A stretch of 64,000 bases of DNA, taken from assembly GCF_029023725.1 (NCBI RefSeq), contig NZ_CP119075.1, positions 3,095,501 to 3,159,500 on the forward strand, given 5' to 3'. The notes under the pieces are model-generated. The model was not told the origin of the DNA, did no database searches, and saw only the letters and a list, made by a program, of their open reading frames with translations. This stretch comes from Synoicihabitans lomoniglobus (GTDB lineage: Bacteria; Verrucomicrobiota; Verrucomicrobiia; Opitutales; Opitutaceae). Positions 1 through 8,991 of the stretch are shown here, piece after piece; within the stretch, counting starts at the first letter, position 1; each line of letters begins with the position of its first letter. The translations under genes and the position numbers were made by a program.

Positions 1-1
1 G

Positions 2-595
2 GTGAATTCCATCCAAAAGGGTAACGTCGCCACCACCCGCAAGATGCTGATCGGCACGATCATCTTCGGACTGATCTTCCTCGGCGGTCAGGTCTACGAG
101 TTCAACCACTTCGTCCATGTCGGCGGATTGACCCTCAACAGCAGCGTCTTCGGCTCGACCTTCTACACCCTCACCGGCACACACGGCACTCACGTCGCCA
201 TCGGTGTGCTCTGGCTGGTGTTGATGTATATCCGCACCTTCAAGCCCGCCGATGAGTCCAATGGTCAGGGCTGGATCCTGAAAGGGGTGTTTCACTTCAT
301 CGCCTTCACTGCGCTCACCGTGTTGAGCATGTATACGATCCTCGCTCTGATCCACGTCCTGCAGGAAGGCCACGGCTGGGGTTACTACTTCAGCCACCAC
401 TACCTTTCCTTTGGCGGCTCCATCATCCTGCTTGGCGTGCTGTTTGCCTTCGCCCGTCAAAGCGGTCCCGTCGACTTCGGCGAGGCCCAGGCGATCGACG
501 TTGAATCCATGGGCCTTTACTGGCACTTTGTGGACATCGTCTGGATCGTGATTTTCCCCGTCGTTTACCTCCTCGAATATATCGTTCTCGCATGA
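2..595 (+). CDS. ctaE: Cytochrome c oxidase subunit III, 5'-truncated by the window edge
   Basis: This is the C-terminal 197 residues of the membrane-embedded subunit III of a haem-copper (caa3-type) terminal oxidase. The visible part has four to five hydrophobic helices and the family segment 'GTHGTHVAIGVLW', and it ends in a membrane-anchoring tail. The first readable codon is a GTG at base 2, but family members carry more N-terminal sequence, including further helices, so the true start lies outside the window. The stop overlaps the next start (ATGA, 592-595), which indicates translational coupling to subunit IV. Identity of the family is secure from sequence; the caa3 subtype is inferred from the neighbouring subunit IV and CtaG. 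Confidence 0.9.
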   Translation: MNSIQKGNVATTRKMLIGTIIFGLIFLGGQVYEFNHFVHVGGLTLNSSVFGSTFYTLTGTHGTHVAIGVLWLVLMYIRTFKPADESNGQGWILKGVFHFIAFTALTVLSMYTILALIHVLQEGHGWGYYFSHHYLSFGGSIILLGVLFAFARQSGPVDFGEAQAIDVESMGLYWHFVDIVWIVIFPVVYLLEYIVLA

Positions 596-957
596 GTGCC
601 ACCGCCGAAGCCACCGACGTTCTCCACCCTTCCGACGAAGGTCACGCTCACGAGGGCAAGTTTCACGTCTTCGTCCAGCTGGCGATGATCCTCGCGATCA
701 TCACTGGCATGGAATTGTTGGTGATCTACGTGCCCATGCCGCATTGGTTGATCATCACCTTGTTGATGGGCATGTCGGCCGTGAAGTTCGTCGCCGTTAT
801 CTTTATCTTCATGCATCTGAAGTGGGATAAACCATTCTGCACCATCCTGTTCTTCATCGGACTCATTCTGGGGGGTGGCACCCTCGGCGCGTTGTTGTTG
901 ATTCACAGTGCCGACGCTTCCGCGCCGGAGGGCCCGGCCTACGAAGAGCTGGGCTAG
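592..957 (+). CDS. ctaF: Cytochrome c oxidase subunit IV family protein (prokaryotic COX4)
   Basis: A small (121 aa) membrane protein with three predicted helices after a His-rich, charged N-terminus. It has the prokaryotic COX4 hallmarks 'MSAVKFVAVIFIFMHLKWD' and a conserved position directly after subunit III, overlapping its stop codon by four bases. In this family it is an accessory subunit of the terminal oxidase in the cytoplasmic membrane and has no catalytic centre. The gene is followed by a strong terminator at 994-1017, so the oxidase operon probably ends here. Confidence 0.88.
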   Translation: MSATAEATDVLHPSDEGHAHEGKFHVFVQLAMILAIITGMELLVIYVPMPHWLIITLLMGMSAVKFVAVIFIFMHLKWDKPFCTILFFIGLILGGGTLGALLLIHSADASAPEGPAYEELG

Positions 958-993
958 AGTTCGACTCTGAACATCATCTCCCCCCCCTTGACG

Positions 994-1017
994 AGGCGGC
1001 CTCCGGGCCGCCTTTTT
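994..1017 (+). terminator. Rho-independent terminator after the oxidase operon
   Basis: Perfect 8-bp stem AGGCGGCC / GGCCGCCT with a 4-base TCCG loop, followed directly by five T residues. It lies 37 bases after the subunit IV stop codon. Confidence 0.88.
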
Positions 1018-1083
1018 GTTGGGCGCCGATCGCGCTGACCGTGCCTGCAATCGATATCTCGTCCCCCTCCCTCCTCCATTCTC

Positions 1084-1881
1084 ATGATCGACTGGCGACA
1101 CTGGCATAATGAGCCCTATCTCATCGGCGGCTTGGTCTTGCTGGCGTGGACCTACGCGGTCCTGACGGGCCCCCTGCGGGAGCGTCTGACCCCGGGGACA
1201 ACCGTTCCCCGGTGGCGCCAGGTCTGCTATTACAGCTCGCTGGTGATGTTTTATTTGGCGGTGGGATCGCCGTTCGACCAAATGGGCGAACGTTTCCTGT
1301 TCTCCGCGCACATGGCCCAACATGTGATCCTGATCTACCCCTGCGCCATCCTGTGGACGATCGGACTTCCTCCCGCGCTGGTTGATGCCGTCGTGGATCG
1401 TCCGGTGCTGCGTCCTCTGGGTCGATTTTTCACCCATCCCGTGGTGGCGGGTATCCTCTACGTGATGATCCAGAGTCTGTGGCACGTGCCGGCGCTCTAC
1501 GATTTGGCGCTGCAGGATCGCCTCGTTCATGTGCTGGAGCATGTGACCTTTTTCGCTTCCGCCGTCCTGTTTTGGTGGCCGGTCCTGTCCGGCGCGCGCG
1601 TCTGGCCGCCCATGCGTTTGGCCGGGCAAATGCTTTATCTGTTTGCAGTCGCCGTGGGCCTCACGCCGCTGTTCGCCTTTGTCACCTTTTCACCGGATGT
1701 CCTCTACCCCACTTACGAATTTGCCCCCCGCCTTATCGACGGGTTCACCCCCATGGATGATCAACTCCTCGCCGGAGCCATCATGAAATTGGGCAATGTC
1801 GTCGTGACGTTCCTCGGCTTGACCTTCGTTTTTACGCGTTGGTATCGCCGCAGCGAGCGTTCCAATCTGGTCGCAAATTAA
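1084..1881 (+). CDS. ctaG: Cytochrome c oxidase assembly protein, CtaG (caa3) family
   Basis: A 265-aa polytopic membrane protein of the caa3_CtaG type, which helps assemble caa3 oxidase in Gram-positive and related systems and is unrelated to the Cox11-type CtaG. About seven hydrophobic segments are visible, with family features such as 'GSPFDQMGERFLFSAHMAQHVILIY', 'DRPVLRPLGRFFTHP' and a late 'PMDDQLLAGAIMKLGN' segment. It follows the oxidase terminator by about 65 bases, so it probably has its own promoter. Its position next to subunits III and IV supports the role. Confidence 0.85.
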   Translation: MIDWRHWHNEPYLIGGLVLLAWTYAVLTGPLRERLTPGTTVPRWRQVCYYSSLVMFYLAVGSPFDQMGERFLFSAHMAQHVILIYPCAILWTIGLPPALVDAVVDRPVLRPLGRFFTHPVVAGILYVMIQSLWHVPALYDLALQDRLVHVLEHVTFFASAVLFWWPVLSGARVWPPMRLAGQMLYLFAVAVGLTPLFAFVTFSPDVLYPTYEFAPRLIDGFTPMDDQLLAGAIMKLGNVVVTFLGLTFVFTRWYRRSERSNLVAN

Positions 1882-1923
1882 GCTGGGAGGGCCCTGTCCG
1901 GCTCCGTAGCTTCCTCCTCACCC

Positions 1924-3720
1924 ATGACTTGGGACATCGTCCTCATATTCATCCTGCTAGCACTCACGCTGGCCAGCTTCGTGTGGGAGAAATTCCCGCC
2001 CGATGTCACGGCGATGTCGTTGTTCGCGGTGCTCATGCTCACCGGTTTGCTGCCAGCGGATGAGGCGTTGAGCGTATTTTCGAATCCGGCGCCCATCACC
2101 GTCGGTGCCATGTTCGTATTAAGCGCGGCCTTGGTGAAATGCGGACTGATCGATCGTGTTTCCGGTTTGGTCGACCGCGCCGGGACGTTGCCCTACCCCA
2201 TCGTCATTCTGGTCATGGTGGCGTTCGTCGCGACGTTATCCGCGTTCATAAACAACACCCCGGTGGTGGTGGTATTTCTGCCGGTCGTGCTGGGACTGGC
2301 GCGCAAGATGAATCTCGCACCGTCCAAGCTGCTGATCCCGCTGTCCTACGCGGCGGTCCTGGGCGGCACCTGCACCTTGGTGGGCACCAGCACCAACTTG
2401 ATCGTCAACGGTATCGCCACCGCCCACGGCGAACGCTCTTTCTCGCTGTTTGAACTGGCCTGGTTGGGCGTGCCGACCGCCATCATGGGCGGCATCTATC
2501 TCGCCATTGTGGGCAAACGCGTGCTGCCGGTGCGCGAGATGTTGACCGATATTCTGACCGACGAAGAACGCCGGGAGTATATCACGGAAGCATTCGTGCA
2601 GCCGGAATCGGCGTTGGTCGGCAAAACCATCGCGGACTCCGGCCTCAAAAGCGCCCGCGGTGTGCGCGTGTTGGAGATCGTGCGCAACGGCATCGCCATT
2701 CCTTTCAGTCGCACCGAAACGCAGTTGCACGCGGGCGACCGCATGATTCTCTCCTGCCGTCCGCACGGCATCGCGCACACGCGCAGCATGGAGGGCCTCG
2801 ACCTGGTCTCCGACATGAAGCTCGGACTCGAACAAATCGCCGCCCACGAGGGTTCGTTGGTAGAAGCGGTCGTGACCCCACAGTCTTCCTTGGTCGGCCA
2901 TTCGGTGCGCGACGTGAATTTCCGTCAGCGGTTCCGGTTGATTGCCATCGCGCTCCATCGCAAGGGCCGCAACGTGCGCGAGGCCATCGAAACCCTGCCC
3001 ATCGAGCCCGGTGACGTTTTGCTCATGATGGGCACCGACCAGGCCATCGATCGCCTGCGCAACAGCGACGATCTGATGCTGTTCGACCGCGCGCGCACTC
3101 CGGCCAAATCCACCACCGGCAAGATGATGATCGTCATCGGCGTGATCGCCGCGGTGATCAGCGCCGCCACGTTTGGACTCGCCCCCATCGAAACCGCGGC
3201 CGTGACCGGCTGCGTCGTGCTCCTCGCGGCCGGGATTATCAAGTCGAAGGAAGCCTACGCCGCGGTCGAGTGGAACCTGATCTTCCTGATCTTTGGCATG
3301 CTCGGCATGGGCCTCGCCCTCGAACGCACCGGGGCCGCCGCCTGGCTGGCGACCACGCTGGTCGAGGGAGTCAACTTGGTGGGCACGACCGACCACCGGG
3401 CGATCATTGCGCTCGCGACCATCTACCTCACCACGATGGTGCTCACGGAGATTCTTTCCAACAACGCGATCGCCGCCCTGATGGCTCCGATCGCATTGCG
3501 GGTCGCCGCCGAGCTCGGAGTCGATCCGCGTCCTTTCATCGTCGCGGTCACGTTCGCCGCCTCGGCGGCGTTCTCCACTCCCATTGGTTATCAGACCAAC
3601 ACCTACGTGTATGGTGTGGGCGGATACCGCTTTACCGATTTCCTCAAAATCGGTCTGCCCATGAACGCCCTGTGTTTCACCGTGGCGGTGACGGTCATTC
3701 CGCGCATCTGGCCGTTCTGA
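1924..3720 (+). CDS. SLC13-family permease with two central RCK_C (TrkA-C) domains
   Basis: A 598-aa inner-membrane transporter of the DASS/SLC13 (CitT/ArsB-like) fold. It has an N-terminal half of helices with the re-entrant motif 'VGTSTNLIVNGIA' (about residue 159), a soluble centre with two TrkA-C domains (roughly residues 220-280 and 313-385), and a second membrane half with 'EILSNNAIAALMAPIAL' and 'FSTPIGYQTNTYV'. These paired 'TSTN'/'SNNA' hairpins are the substrate-gating elements of the family, which imports di- and tricarboxylates, sulfate or related anions. The next gene starts 1-4 bases after the stop. Coupling to a sugar-acid kinase and PdxA2 suggests uptake of a four-carbon sugar acid; that substrate is inferred. 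Confidence 0.88.
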   Translation: MTWDIVLIFILLALTLASFVWEKFPPDVTAMSLFAVLMLTGLLPADEALSVFSNPAPITVGAMFVLSAALVKCGLIDRVSGLVDRAGTLPYPIVILVMVAFVATLSAFINNTPVVVVFLPVVLGLARKMNLAPSKLLIPLSYAAVLGGTCTLVGTSTNLIVNGIATAHGERSFSLFELAWLGVPTAIMGGIYLAIVGKRVLPVREMLTDILTDEERREYITEAFVQPESALVGKTIADSGLKSARGVRVLEIVRNGIAIPFSRTETQLHAGDRMILSCRPHGIAHTRSMEGLDLVSDMKLGLEQIAAHEGSLVEAVVTPQSSLVGHSVRDVNFRQRFRLIAIALHRKGRNVREAIETLPIEPGDVLLMMGTDQAIDRLRNSDDLMLFDRARTPAKSTTGKMMIVIGVIAAVISAATFGLAPIETAAVTGCVVLLAAGIIKSKEAYAAVEWNLIFLIFGMLGMGLALERTGAAAWLATTLVEGVNLVGTTDHRAIIALATIYLTTMVLTEILSNNAIAALMAPIALRVAAELGVDPRPFIVAVTFAASAAFSTPIGYQTNTYVYGVGGYRFTDFLKIGLPMNALCFTVAVTVIPRIWPF

Positions 3721-3721
3721 G

Positions 3722-4720
3722 GTGATGCCAACGCGGGTGGTCATTGCCGACGACTTCACGGGCGCGGCCGAAATCGCCGGGATCGCGCATCGGCATGGTC
3801 ATCTGGTGAAACTGCACGCGACGACGACCGTGACCCCGGCCATGGATGCGGACGTGCTTGTCATCGATACCGGCAATCGCAGTCGCTCCTCCGCCGAGGC
3901 GACCAGCGTCATGCGCGCGTTAGGGCGATCGCTGGCCGAGATGCAGCCCCAGCCCGTGGTTTTTCAAAAGATCGACTCGTTGCTCCGCGGACATATCGGG
4001 CTGGAGACATCCGCCTTGGCTCACGCGCTGGGCAAGACCTCGGTATTGCTCCTGCCCGCCAACCCGAGTCACCAACGTTTCATCCGGAACGGCGAATACT
4101 TCGTTGGCATCACCAAACTCCACGAGTCCTCGCTGGCAGAGGGCCGGAGCGACTCCTCAGTCCTTCTACCCATCGATCAGGCAACCTCCGTGCCCGATGT
4201 CGCTTCGCTGGAGGACCTGCGTCGCGCGCTTTATCGCCCGCTACCGCTAACCCACCTCGCGGGCGCCGCCGATGCGTTTACAGTTTGGCTGGGCGAACCC
4301 GTCTCTGCTCCCCCGCCCGCATCGACCAAACTCGGTCCGACGACGATTATCATCAATGGTAGCGCCGCTGTGCTCGCGCCGGAACGTGATCAATTCGCGC
4401 AACACGGCATTCCGGTTATTCCACCGGAGACGCTCTGTTGCGACGGAAACGGCCCGGCTGCCACCTACGTCGGGGCCCATTTGAAAAACCTGCTGCCGCG
4501 CATCCTCCCATCCCCCGATCAACATCTCGCTCTGACCGGCGGTGCCACGGCCGCGGCGGTGCTGCGTCATCTCGGCCTGTCCTGCTTTACCGTCAGCGCG
4601 GAACATGCCCCAGGCGTGGTCACGCTGTTGCCAGGGACGACCGATCATGGCCCCGTGACGGTGAAACCCGGCAGCTATTGCTGGCCTGACTCCTTTCTCG
4701 ACGCGATCACCCGACCATGA
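3722..4720 (+). CDS. Four-carbon acid sugar kinase family protein (DUF1537, DtnK/OtnK-like)
   Basis: A 332-aa cytoplasmic kinase of the DUF1537 family. The N-terminal domain opens with 'VVIADDFTGAAEIAGIA', the family's substrate-binding signature, and has 'FQKIDSLLRGHIG' near residue 82. The C-terminal nucleotide-binding domain shows 'ALTGGATAAAVLRHLGL' and 'GPVTVKPGSY'. Characterised relatives phosphorylate D-threonate, D-erythronate or 3-oxo-tetronate at O-4, feeding a PdxA2-type dehydrogenase, and such a gene follows here with a 4-base overlap. The protein is shorter than the roughly 420 residues usual for the family, the loss being in the central part. Either GTG (3722) or ATG (3725) could start it. 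Exact substrate unknown. Confidence 0.82.
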   Translation: MMPTRVVIADDFTGAAEIAGIAHRHGHLVKLHATTTVTPAMDADVLVIDTGNRSRSSAEATSVMRALGRSLAEMQPQPVVFQKIDSLLRGHIGLETSALAHALGKTSVLLLPANPSHQRFIRNGEYFVGITKLHESSLAEGRSDSSVLLPIDQATSVPDVASLEDLRRALYRPLPLTHLAGAADAFTVWLGEPVSAPPPASTKLGPTTIIINGSAAVLAPERDQFAQHGIPVIPPETLCCDGNGPAATYVGAHLKNLLPRILPSPDQHLALTGGATAAAVLRHLGLSCFTVSAEHAPGVVTLLPGTTDHGPVTVKPGSYCWPDSFLDAITRP

Positions 4721-5751
4721 CTTCCGCTATTCGACCGCTCCTTGGCATCACCAGCGGTGACCCCGCCGGTATCGGTCCGGAAATCACCGTCAAGGCCCTG
4801 CAACAACCCGAGGTCCATGCGCACTGCCGACCGCTGGTCATTGGGGATGCGGGCGTGATGCGCCAAATTGCCGCCACGATTGATCGCGATCTGATCATCC
4901 ACGTCGTATCCGATCCCCGCAATGGTCGCTACGAGCGCGGCACCATCGATGTGCTGGATCTCGGCAACGTCGATCCCGCGAAGTTTCGCTACAACACCGT
5001 CGCGGCGATGACCGGGCAGGCCTCGTTCGACTACGTGGTCAAGGCCATCGAACTGGCCATGGCGGGGCAGATCGACGCGACCGTCACCGGCCCGATTCAC
5101 AAGGAAGCTCTCCGGGCCGCCGGCCAGAACTTCGCCGGTCACACCGAAATTTATGCGCACTACACGCGCACTCGCGACTACACCATGATGCTCGCCGAAG
5201 GTGGGTTTCGCGTGGTGCACGTGTCCACCCACGTCGCCTTGGCCGAAGCCATTCGCCGGGTAACGACCGAGCGGGTCCTCAAAGTCATTCACCTCGCCCA
5301 CGACGCCCTGCGCCAAATGGCTATCGAGGCTCCCCGCATCGCCGTCGCGGGACTCAATCCCCACGCCGGGGAAAACGGTCTGTTCGGACGCGAAGAGATT
5401 GATCACATCATGCCGGCCATTGCCGCCGCGCAAGCGGCGGGCATCGACGCCACCGGTCCATTTCCGCCCGACACCATCTTTCCCAAAATGAAGGGCGGGC
5501 AATTCGACGTCGTGGTGTGCATGTATCACGATCAAGGCCACATCCCGACCAAGTTGCTGGGGTTTGACTACGATCACGCCTCGGGAGAATGGAAGTCCAT
5601 GGCCGGGGTAAATATCACGCTCGGTCTGCCCATCATTCGCGTCTCCGTGGACCACGGCGTGGCTTTCGACCGGGCCGGTCAGGGCACCGCCAATCCCGGC
5701 AGTATGATCGAGGCCATCAGCTACGCCACTCGCCTCGCGCAGCAAAGTTAG
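4717..5751 (+). CDS. pdxA2: PdxA family dehydrogenase, PdxA2-like (4-phospho-threonate type)
   Basis: A 344-aa NAD-dependent dehydrogenase/decarboxylase with the PdxA fold. The start 'LLGITSGDPAGIGPEI', the metal-ligand histidine regions 'AGHTEIYAHY' and 'YHDQGHIPTKL', and 'VSVDHGVAFDRAGQGTANP' are all family signatures. PdxA itself oxidises 4-phosphohydroxy-L-threonine in vitamin B6 synthesis. PdxA2 paralogues oxidatively decarboxylate D-threonate 4-phosphate (or erythronate 4-phosphate) to dihydroxyacetone phosphate. The overlap with a DUF1537 kinase and the permease just upstream favour the catabolic PdxA2 role. A housekeeping PdxA function cannot be excluded from this window. Confidence 0.85.
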   Translation: MTSAIRPLLGITSGDPAGIGPEITVKALQQPEVHAHCRPLVIGDAGVMRQIAATIDRDLIIHVVSDPRNGRYERGTIDVLDLGNVDPAKFRYNTVAAMTGQASFDYVVKAIELAMAGQIDATVTGPIHKEALRAAGQNFAGHTEIYAHYTRTRDYTMMLAEGGFRVVHVSTHVALAEAIRRVTTERVLKVIHLAHDALRQMAIEAPRIAVAGLNPHAGENGLFGREEIDHIMPAIAAAQAAGIDATGPFPPDTIFPKMKGGQFDVVVCMYHDQGHIPTKLLGFDYDHASGEWKSMAGVNITLGLPIIRVSVDHGVAFDRAGQGTANPGSMIEAISYATRLAQQS

Positions 5752-5775
5752 CGCGGGTTCGTTGCAACCGCCGTA

Positions 5776-6288
5776 TCATTCCAGCGGCGTCCAGTTCGCG
5801 AACGTTGCCGCCTGCCCCGTCACCTCACCTCGTTCATCCACCACGTTCCACACCGTGGCGCGTTCGATGTTGAACCGCCGCCCCGTCGAAGAGATCCGCA
5901 CGCCGCGGTAATCATCGATAAAGCCCCGCTGCGTCACCTCCGCCATTAATCGTGCGCGCTCCTCGCGACTCACGGGCTCGGCCGAAAATCGCGAAGGGAG
6001 TTTCGTGATTTCCGCCCAATTCAGCTCAAATAATCGCTGCGCCGTGCGATTGGCATAGTTGAAAATCGGGTCCGCGGCCGTGTCATGGGACAGCAAAACG
6101 AACGGTGCGTGGTAAAGCGCCTCCGCCCACGCCGCCGGGCCGCCGGTCGAATTCCATACCACTCCCGACCGTAAATCTCGTCCCGTCAGACGGGTGTAGC
6201 TCTCGCTCAACCGGGCGACATGCACGGCCAGAAACTCATTGGCGGCAGTAGGTTCGGGTTTCATGGCATGAGTAAACTCCTGCGGCAC
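5776..6288 (-). CDS. MEKHLA domain-containing protein (PAS-like)
   Basis: A 170-aa (GTG start at 6288) or 162-aa (ATG at 6264, 'MKPEP') soluble protein made almost entirely of one MEKHLA domain. This PAS-related module was first named in plant HD-ZIP III proteins and also occurs as a stand-alone bacterial protein. Visible features are 'LLSHDTAADPIFNYANRTAQRLFELNW', 'PSRFSAEPVSREERARLMAEV' and 'GRRFNIERATVWNV'. No output domain or membrane segment is present, so the role is unknown; ligand binding is only an inference from the fold. It is convergent with pdxA2, 24 bases apart, and lies downstream of cysK in the same direction but beyond that gene's terminator. Confidence 0.75.
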   Translation of the reverse strand: MPQEFTHAMKPEPTAANEFLAVHVARLSESYTRLTGRDLRSGVVWNSTGGPAAWAEALYHAPFVLLSHDTAADPIFNYANRTAQRLFELNWAEITKLPSRFSAEPVSREERARLMAEVTQRGFIDDYRGVRISSTGRRFNIERATVWNVVDERGEVTGQAATFANWTPLE

Positions 6289-6305
6289 CGCCCTTCCAAA
6301 CCAAA

Positions 6306-6343
6306 GTCCCGGCTCCCGACCTTTTCAGGCCAAGAGCCGGGAC
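6306..6343 (-). terminator. Hairpin terminator downstream of cysK
   Basis: Perfect 10-bp inverted repeat GTCCCGGCTC / GAGCCGGGAC with an 18-base loop. It starts about 58 bases after the cysK stop and is followed on the minus strand by only three T residues, so termination may be partial. Confidence 0.6.
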
Positions 6344-6401
6344 CGGCTTGGGGTTAGGAAGCCCTCACAGTCCATAAGACTGCCGGGGGAGTTGTAGAAG
6401 A

Positions 6402-7376
6402 TCAGCTTTTGAGCAGGTCGTCCAGCGAATCACTGTCCGTATTCACATCGGCGAAGAGCCAGGTGGACAAATAACGCTCCGAGCAGGAGGGAATCACCGC
6501 GACGATCGTTTTGCCCGCATTCTCCGGACGCTTGGCTATTTCGAGGGCTGCCCAGGTGATCGCCCCCGAGGAGATACCGATCGGAATACCGTCGAGTTGG
6601 GAAACTTCCTTCGAGATCGGACCGGAATCGTCTTCCTTCACGGTGATGACCTCGTCGTAGACCTTGGTATTGAGCACCTCGGGCACGAAACCGGCACCGA
6701 TGCCTTGCAGCTTGTGCGGACCGGGGCTGCCGCCGGAGAGCACCGGGGATGACGCCGGCTCCACCGCGATAATTTTCACCTCGGGCTTCTTGGCTTTGAG
6801 CACTTCGCCCACGCCCGTGATGGTGCCGCCCGTGCCGATGCCCGCGACGACGAAATCCACGCCGCCATCGGTGTCTTTCCAGATTTCCTCCGCCGTGGTC
6901 TTGCGGTGAATCTCCGGATTGGACGGGTTGGCAAACTGCTGAAGCACCAACGAATTCGGGATCTGTGCGGCGAGTTCCTCCGCCTTGGCGATCGCACCCT
7001 TCATGCCCTTGGGGCCTTCGGTGAGCACGAGGCGGGCACCGAGCACTTTGAGGAGTTTGCGGCGTTCCATGCTCATCGTCTCCGGCATGGTGAGAATAAT
7101 TTTGATACCCTTGGCGGCCGCCACAAAGGCCAACGCGATGCCCGTGTTGCCCGAGGTCGGCTCGATGAGCACAGTGTCTTCGGTGATCTTACCGCTGTCG
7201 ATGGCGTCTTGAATCATCGCGTAACCGATGCGGTCTTTGACGGAGGCCAGCGGATTGAAGAACTCCAGCTTGAGCAGCACATCGGCGACGGCGCCGTATT
7301 TCTTGGCGACGCGGTTGAGGCGCACGAGAGGCGTGTTGCCGATGGTTTCAGTGATGTCGTTGTAGATACGTGCCAT
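6402..7376 (-). CDS. cysK: Cysteine synthase A (O-acetylserine sulfhydrylase)
   Basis: A 324-aa cytoplasmic PLP enzyme that makes L-cysteine from O-acetylserine and sulfide. The N-terminal '[15 protein letters not shown]', the PLP lysine K47 in '[11 protein letters not shown]', the substrate loop '[13 protein letters not shown]', the phosphate-binding '[14 protein letters not shown]' and the late '[12 protein letters not shown]' are all in place. Length is normal for CysK; a CBS domain, as in cystathionine beta-synthase, is absent. The ATG start at 7376 fits the family N-terminus exactly. It is a single gene with its own hairpin downstream. Confidence 0.95.
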   Translation of the reverse strand: MARIYNDITETIGNTPLVRLNRVAKKYGAVADVLLKLEFFNPLASVKDRIGYAMIQDAIDSGKITEDTVLIEPTSGNTGIALAFVAAAKGIKIILTMPETMSMERRKLLKVLGARLVLTEGPKGMKGAIAKAEELAAQIPNSLVLQQFANPSNPEIHRKTTAEEIWKDTDGGVDFVVAGIGTGGTITGVGEVLKAKKPEVKIIAVEPASSPVLSGGSPGPHKLQGIGAGFVPEVLNTKVYDEVITVKEDDSGPISKEVSQLDGIPIGISSGAITWAALEIAKRPENAGKTIVAVIPSCSERYLSTWLFADVNTDSDSLDDLLKS

Positions 7377-7480
7377 GGTGATGAGGGGGGCGGTTTGGGT
7401 TAAAAGAGTTATTTGGTTAACTTACCTAAGATATCATGTCTAACGAATTCCCTCCAGTGTCGGCGACGTTTTGACGACGT

Positions 7481-8260
7481 TTATAAGTCGAGCCGGAGCC
7501 CGTCGTAGGCAAACCGCACCGCTGACGGCAACAAGGCCTCCGCCTCCGCGTGGTCGGTGTAGTGGGTCAGATGGGTCAGGTAGGTCAACGGAGCCCCGAT
7601 TTCCTCGGCGACTGCCGTGGCTTCATCAATCGACATGTGGGAAGGATGCGGCTGTGGCCGCAGTCCATCGAGCACCACGACATCGGAGCCTTTCGCCAGA
7701 TTCACCGCCGCCTGCGGCACGCGTTTACAATCCGTATAGTAGGTGAACTTCTTGCCACTGCTCCGTTCCGTAAAAACGAGACCCAGGGTATTCACGCCGC
7801 CATGTGGCAGCAACGTCGACTCGATCGTGCCCTGCTCCAACTCCAACCGCGCGGGCATTTCGTCCAGTTTAAACGCCGCATAACCCCGCACCAGCGGACG
7901 ATCCATGATCGCGTAGGGATAGATCGAGAGCACCCGGCTCATGCCTTCGTCGGTGGAGTAAACCTTGATCGCTTCCCCGCCGTGGAGATCACAGAAACGC
8001 CGCAAATCATCCATGCCGGTGATGTGGTCGGCGTGACCATGGGTTAGAATGAGAAAATCAATCCAGTTGATCTTCTCCTCCACGCACCGCAGGCGAAACT
8101 CGGATGACGCATCGACTTGAATGTGCAACCCGTCCATCACCACATGAATACAGCACCGGGTGCGCTTGTTGCGGGGATCGCTCGACGTGCAAACCGCGCA
8201 GTCACACGCGATCATGGGAACGCCTTGCGAGGTGCCGGTGCCTAAAAAAATGACTTCCAT
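7481..8260 (-). CDS. MBL-fold metallo-hydrolase (PhnP/RNase Z-like)
   Basis: A 259-aa metallo-beta-lactamase-fold protein. The start was placed at the ATG at 8260 because the family opens with 'MEVIFLGTGTSQGVPMIACDC'; longer readings add an unrelated N-terminus. The metal motif HxHxDH is visible as 'LTHGHADHITGMDDLR', with further ligands in 'TYYTDCKR' and 'THLTHYTDH'. Two cysteine pairs ('CDCAVC', 'RCCIHV') resemble the zinc-binding insertion of PhnP-like phosphodiesterases. The closest functional guess is a cyclic phosphodiesterase or related hydrolase; substrate unknown. Its promoter region overlaps that of the divergent YdcF-like gene. Confidence 0.82.
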   Translation of the reverse strand: MEVIFLGTGTSQGVPMIACDCAVCTSSDPRNKRTRCCIHVVMDGLHIQVDASSEFRLRCVEEKINWIDFLILTHGHADHITGMDDLRRFCDLHGGEAIKVYSTDEGMSRVLSIYPYAIMDRPLVRGYAAFKLDEMPARLELEQGTIESTLLPHGGVNTLGLVFTERSSGKKFTYYTDCKRVPQAAVNLAKGSDVVVLDGLRPQPHPSHMSIDEATAVAEEIGAPLTYLTHLTHYTDHAEAEALLPSAVRFAYDGLRLDL

Positions 8261-8362
8261 GAACGCCCTCCACCGAACCGCGCCAACCTCGCGGTGGAAA
8301 GCGCAAATCATCGTAGCCTCACCCGCGACGCCAATTTAGTTTCCGTTCCCCCTGCCCGCCCC

Positions 8363-8986
8363 ATGTCGTTGCCCGCCGCCGAGATCGTTTACCGCTACCT
8401 GGCCCCAAGATCGCCGCTCCCCGGCGAACCATGCGACGCGATCATCGGATTCGGCCACTTCGATCTGCGGATCGCCCGGCACTGCGGGCATCTCTGGCAA
8501 GCCGGAGCCGCACCGCGCCTCATTTTCACGGGTGGCGTCGGCGCGGGTTCGGCTGATTTGGGCCAACCCGAAGCCACCGCTTTCGCCGCTACTCTACGGG
8601 CGGAATTCCCCCTCATTCCAACGGAGGCGCTGCTCATCGAGCCCGACTCCACCAATACGGGTGAAAATGTGCGTTTCACTCTGGAACGGGCTCGCGCCGC
8701 CGGATGGGCACTAGACCGCGTCGTCCTCGTCGCAACTCCGTTTCGGCAACGCCGTGTCATGCGCACCTGGCAGGCCCAGGGTCCGGTCGGATCCATCGCG
8801 CTCGCCAGCCCCCCGCCTTCCGATTTCGACCAAGACATCGCGCGGTTCGCCGAAAAACAGGAGAACCTCGTCGCCCAACTCCCCGGCGAAATCGATCGCC
8901 TAATCAGCTACGCCAATCACGGCTGGATCACCTCCGAAACCGTGCCGGCTGAGGTGCTCACGGCTGCTCATGAGTTGCGACGATAG
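8363..8986 (+). CDS. YdcF family protein (DUF218, ElyC/SanA/YdcF)
   Basis: A 207-aa protein with a single DUF218 domain. Family features are 'CDAIIGFGHFDLRIARHC', 'RLIFTGGVGAGSADLGQPEATAFA', 'IEPDSTNTGENVRFTLERA' and 'VVLVATPFRQRRVMRTWQAQGP'. Members are implicated in envelope processes (ElyC, SanA), and YdcF binds S-adenosylmethionine in vitro; the general reaction is not established. This copy lacks an obvious membrane anchor and is probably cytoplasmic. The ATG at 8363 is preferred because the domain begins straight after it; an upstream in-frame start would reach into the divergent neighbour's leader. Confidence 0.78.
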   Translation: MSLPAAEIVYRYLAPRSPLPGEPCDAIIGFGHFDLRIARHCGHLWQAGAAPRLIFTGGVGAGSADLGQPEATAFAATLRAEFPLIPTEALLIEPDSTNTGENVRFTLERARAAGWALDRVVLVATPFRQRRVMRTWQAQGPVGSIALASPPPSDFDQDIARFAEKQENLVAQLPGEIDRLISYANHGWITSETVPAEVLTAAHELRR

Positions 8987-8991
8987 GACAC

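Noticed and set aside
2236..3759. 507-codon minus-strand frame across the SLC13 permease gene
   Set aside because: It is a shadow of a well-supported membrane protein and has no homology of its own.
7467..7482. 15-mer ACGTTTTGACGACGT shared with 36172-36186 as a possible common regulatory site
   Set aside because: A few shared 15-mers are expected by chance in 64 kb, and the sites precede cysK and follow a GH43 gene, with no common logic.
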